Origin: MGBC108787 sp964591225
GTDB lineage: Bacteria > Bacillota_I > Bacilli_A > RF39 > UBA660
NCBI GenBank assembly: GCA_964591225.1
Contig: CAZQAO010000045.1
Coordinates: 1-6,899 of the forward strand
DNA length: 6,899 bases
Direction of reading: 5' to 3'
The notes under the pieces were generated by a model. It worked only from the letters and a program-made list of their open reading frames with translations, had not been told where the DNA came from and did not search any database. This document shows, piece by piece, positions 5,032 through 6,899 of the stretch (positions are counted from its first letter, which is position 1; each line of letters starts with the position of its first letter). The position numbers were made by a program, and so were the translations under genes.

Positions 5032-6852
5032 TTATTTTTTTCTTGTCAAACTTAATTCGTTATCTTCTCCATATATTATAATATTTTCAGGTAAAATTGT
5101 AAATCTATTAAAATAATCTTCTTCAAGAATGTCTGTTTGATATAAGTTATTATCTTTAGTTAAATAATATCCTTCTTTTTCATTTGGCAAAGATAAGTAA
5201 TCTCTTTTAGCAGTAATCGGATTTGTTTTAAAATTTGTAATAAATCTAGTTCCTATTAAATATTCCATTCCTGGGATTGTCATATTTTCAATGTATTTTA
5301 AAATTTCTTGTAATTTAAAAGGATTTTGCCATTCTTGTTTTGGAACAATTATAATAGCAGGATATTCCATATTGTCTTTTCCAAATTTTATAACTTCGGC
5401 TTCAACAACTCCTGGATGTTTTAAAATTTCTTCTTCAATATCAAACATTGTATAGGTGTTATTATTGTTTTTAAAGCAATCAGTTTCCCGTCCAAAAATT
5501 CTATAACTTCCATCATCGTATTTAATACCTATATCTCCAGTATGAATCCATCCATCGGCAGCAAAAAGATTTTTGTTTTTTTCTTCATCCATATAACCTG
5601 CAGAAGCACTAGGAGAATAATATTCTACAATCCCTCTAGTATTATTAGGTAATTCTTCTCTAGTTATTGGATCTACAATACGATATTGGCAACCTGGCAT
5701 TGGACGAACTGTAACATTACCACCCACATCATATTTTTCAGACAATGATGACATACTATTTGATTCAGTCATTCCGTAACCTTGAACGATATATTGAATT
5801 CCTAATTTTTTGGCAGCTTCTCTATATTTTTCCATAGCAGCTGGTGCTATAGCTTCACCACCAACACAAATATATTTGACATGTTTTAATGAATTCGGTT
5901 TTAAATCAGCTTCTGTTAATGTAGCTAAATGACTTGGAGCTACAACAGCAATATTTGCTTTAGAATCAATTAAATCTTTAGCAAAAGCAAACCGATCATA
6001 TTTTGGTTTATAAATATTTGTAGCACCGCATACAAAACCTGCATGTAAACTATGAACTGTACCTGTAGCGTAAAATATTGGGATAAAAACAGCATTTCTA
6101 TCTTTTACTTGAAAATCGAACCAACTTTCATCATACATTTTTGCCATTTTTGTTAAACCATCAGCATAAGTTTTAACACATTTTGGAACAACGCTTGTTG
6201 TTGCACCGGTTAAAAAATAAGCAGCTATTTTTCCTTCTTCATAAGGAAATTCAATATTTTCTTTGATTTTTGAGCTATTTTTGGCAAATTCTTTTAAACG
6301 AATAAAGTTAATATTTTTCGGAAGATATTTTCCACTTTTAACATAATTATCTAAAAAATCCCCTTTAGGAACTTGTCCTGTTTTTTTACCTATGTAAGCC
6401 ACTGCTGGATTCATATAATCTGTTACTGAAGTAATAATTACATTTTTAATTCCTGATTTTTGTAAATTTTTCATTAATTCTTCTGTTATAAAGCCATCAA
6501 ATATAACCGCTGTTTTACAATTAAATTCATTTACATATTTATCAGTAAATGCCGTTAAAAAACCTGGTCCAACTGGTGCAGCAATTTTATTAGCATCAAT
6601 TGCTCCATAAAAAGCATTAACCGAAGATACAATTGATGGTGCTGATATTATAATTGCTTCAGCATTTTTTTCATCAAGATTTAAAAAACCTTTTTTATAA
6701 TCTTCAAACATTTTAAAAGTTTCATCGTAAGTAAATTTGCTTCCAAAATATTCTTGAGCAATTACTTTGCCATTATTTTCATTTCTTCTTTTAAGATCGT
6801 CAACTATTCTTATTTTTGGGTTTTCAATTTTTATTTCATTTTCATTTTTCAT
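5032..6852 (-). CDS. Divergent ANL-superfamily AMP-forming acyl ligase
   Basis: This 606-residue protein has the size and motif order of acyl- and aryl-CoA synthetases and related adenylating enzymes, which turn a carboxylate and ATP into an acyl-AMP. Seen motifs are a P-loop-like LTGATTSVVPKCVKT at ~214-227 (family norm TSGTTGxPKG), GYGMTES at 358-364, GWIHTGD ending at D440, GRETD at 454-458, and NPITAKRDY at 544-552 with K549 placed as the catalytic lysine. There is no signal peptide or membrane helix. The P-loop is altered: the usual Gly after Pro-Lys is Cys. The hinge region is also unusual (four Asn in place of the typical Gly-rich turn). The nucleotide-binding core looks kept, so it is probably active, but the acyl substrate and acceptor (CoA or a carrier protein) cannot be told. 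It is the first gene of an operon with a hybrid kinase and an HPt protein. A longer frame from 6879 would add nine residues; GGAGG seven bases before the ATG at 6852 favours the shorter form. Confidence 0.88.
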   Translation of the reverse strand: MKNENEIKIENPKIRIVDDLKRRNENNGKVIAQEYFGSKFTYDETFKMFEDYKKGFLNLDEKNAEAIIISAPSIVSSVNAFYGAIDANKIAAPVGPGFLTAFTDKYVNEFNCKTAVIFDGFITEELMKNLQKSGIKNVIITSVTDYMNPAVAYIGKKTGQVPKGDFLDNYVKSGKYLPKNINFIRLKEFAKNSSKIKENIEFPYEEGKIAAYFLTGATTSVVPKCVKTYADGLTKMAKMYDESWFDFQVKDRNAVFIPIFYATGTVHSLHAGFVCGATNIYKPKYDRFAFAKDLIDSKANIAVVAPSHLATLTEADLKPNSLKHVKYICVGGEAIAPAAMEKYREAAKKLGIQYIVQGYGMTESNSMSSLSEKYDVGGNVTVRPMPGCQYRIVDPITREELPNNTRGIVEYYSPSASAGYMDEEKNKNLFAADGWIHTGDIGIKYDDGSYRIFGRETDCFKNNNNTYTMFDIEEEILKHPGVVEAEVIKFGKDNMEYPAIIIVPKQEWQNPFKLQEILKYIENMTIPGMEYLIGTRFITNFKTNPITAKRDYLSLPNEKEGYYLTKDNNLYQTDILEEDYFNRFTILPENIIIYGEDNELSLTRKK

Positions 6853-6859
6853 AATATTT

Positions 6860-6864
6860 CCTCC
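6860..6864 (-). promoter_or_regulatory. Ribosome binding site that decides the ligase start
   Basis: GGAGG lies 7 bases before the ATG at 6852-6850. The upstream in-frame ATG at 6879-6877 has only a T-rich run before it and no such site. The ligase therefore most likely begins MKNENE. Confidence 0.85.
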
Positions 6865-6877
6865 GAATTCTAAAAAC

Positions 6878-6883
6878 ATAATA
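6878..6883 (-). promoter_or_regulatory. Possible -10 box of the ligase-kinase-HPt operon
   Basis: TATTAT on the minus strand would give a transcript start near 6871 and a leader of about 20 bases including the ribosome binding site. Its -35 would fall beyond the right edge, so this cannot be tested here. The GC followed by nine T just upstream (6899-6889) resembles the tail of a terminator of a preceding minus-strand gene, which would fit a promoter here. Confidence 0.3.
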
Positions 6884-6899
6884 ATATTAAAAAAAAAGC

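Noticed and set aside
6877..6879. Upstream ATG start for the acyl ligase
   Set aside because: No ribosome binding site precedes it, and a strong GGAGG lies between it and the ATG at 6852.

Overview
The window is strongly AT-rich. It has Shine-Dalgarno sites of the AGGAGG type, sigma-A-like promoters (often with an extended TGn -10), short U-tract terminators, and a Met-tRNA close in sequence to that of Bacillus. All seven stop codons visible are TAA, and the ORFs read through with the standard bacterial code. This points to a low-GC Bacillota-type bacterium, perhaps an uncultured gut Bacilli or Mycoplasmatota-like lineage that still has a cell wall, since a peptidoglycan carboxypeptidase is present. 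That placement is inference from composition and gene style, not from a search.

Layout. 1-218: the C-terminal end of a plus-strand gene, ending in a Lys/Glu-rich linker and a Rho-N/SAP-like module, followed by a terminator. 221-1266: a minus-strand gene for a membrane-anchored peptidase M15B (VanY/LdcB-type) carboxypeptidase, with its own terminator and promoter. 1260-1694: a divergent plus-strand gene for an unrecognised 119-residue protein with a TTG start. The -35 boxes of these two divergent promoters overlap. 1683-1843: an elongator tRNA-Met (CAT) with its own promoter and terminator. 1872-2414: a DUF1003 membrane protein, plus strand. 2404-2437: a bidirectional terminator between convergent genes, containing both stop codons.

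2429-6852: a compact three-gene minus-strand operon. In transcription order it encodes a divergent ANL-superfamily (AMP-forming) acyl ligase, a polytopic hybrid histidine kinase (about seven membrane helices, HisKA, HATPase, receiver), and an HPt-receiver protein. The first gap is 13 bp, and the second pair overlaps by 8 bp with the ribosome binding site inside the upstream gene. The kinase and HPt protein carry every residue needed for a multistep phosphorelay (His, Asp, His, Asp), but no DNA-binding or enzymatic output domain is encoded here.

The most interesting part is this operon: an acyl-activating enzyme tied to a membrane hybrid kinase and an HPt protein. The gene content loosely recalls the fatty-acid-signal (Rpf/DSF) systems of Proteobacteria, where an acyl-CoA ligase (RpfB) is associated with a hybrid HK-REC-HPt sensor (RpfC). 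A signalling function for the ligase is inference. The rest of the window looks like ordinary chromosomal core or housekeeping DNA. I saw no mobile elements, CRISPR arrays, large repeats or riboswitches.
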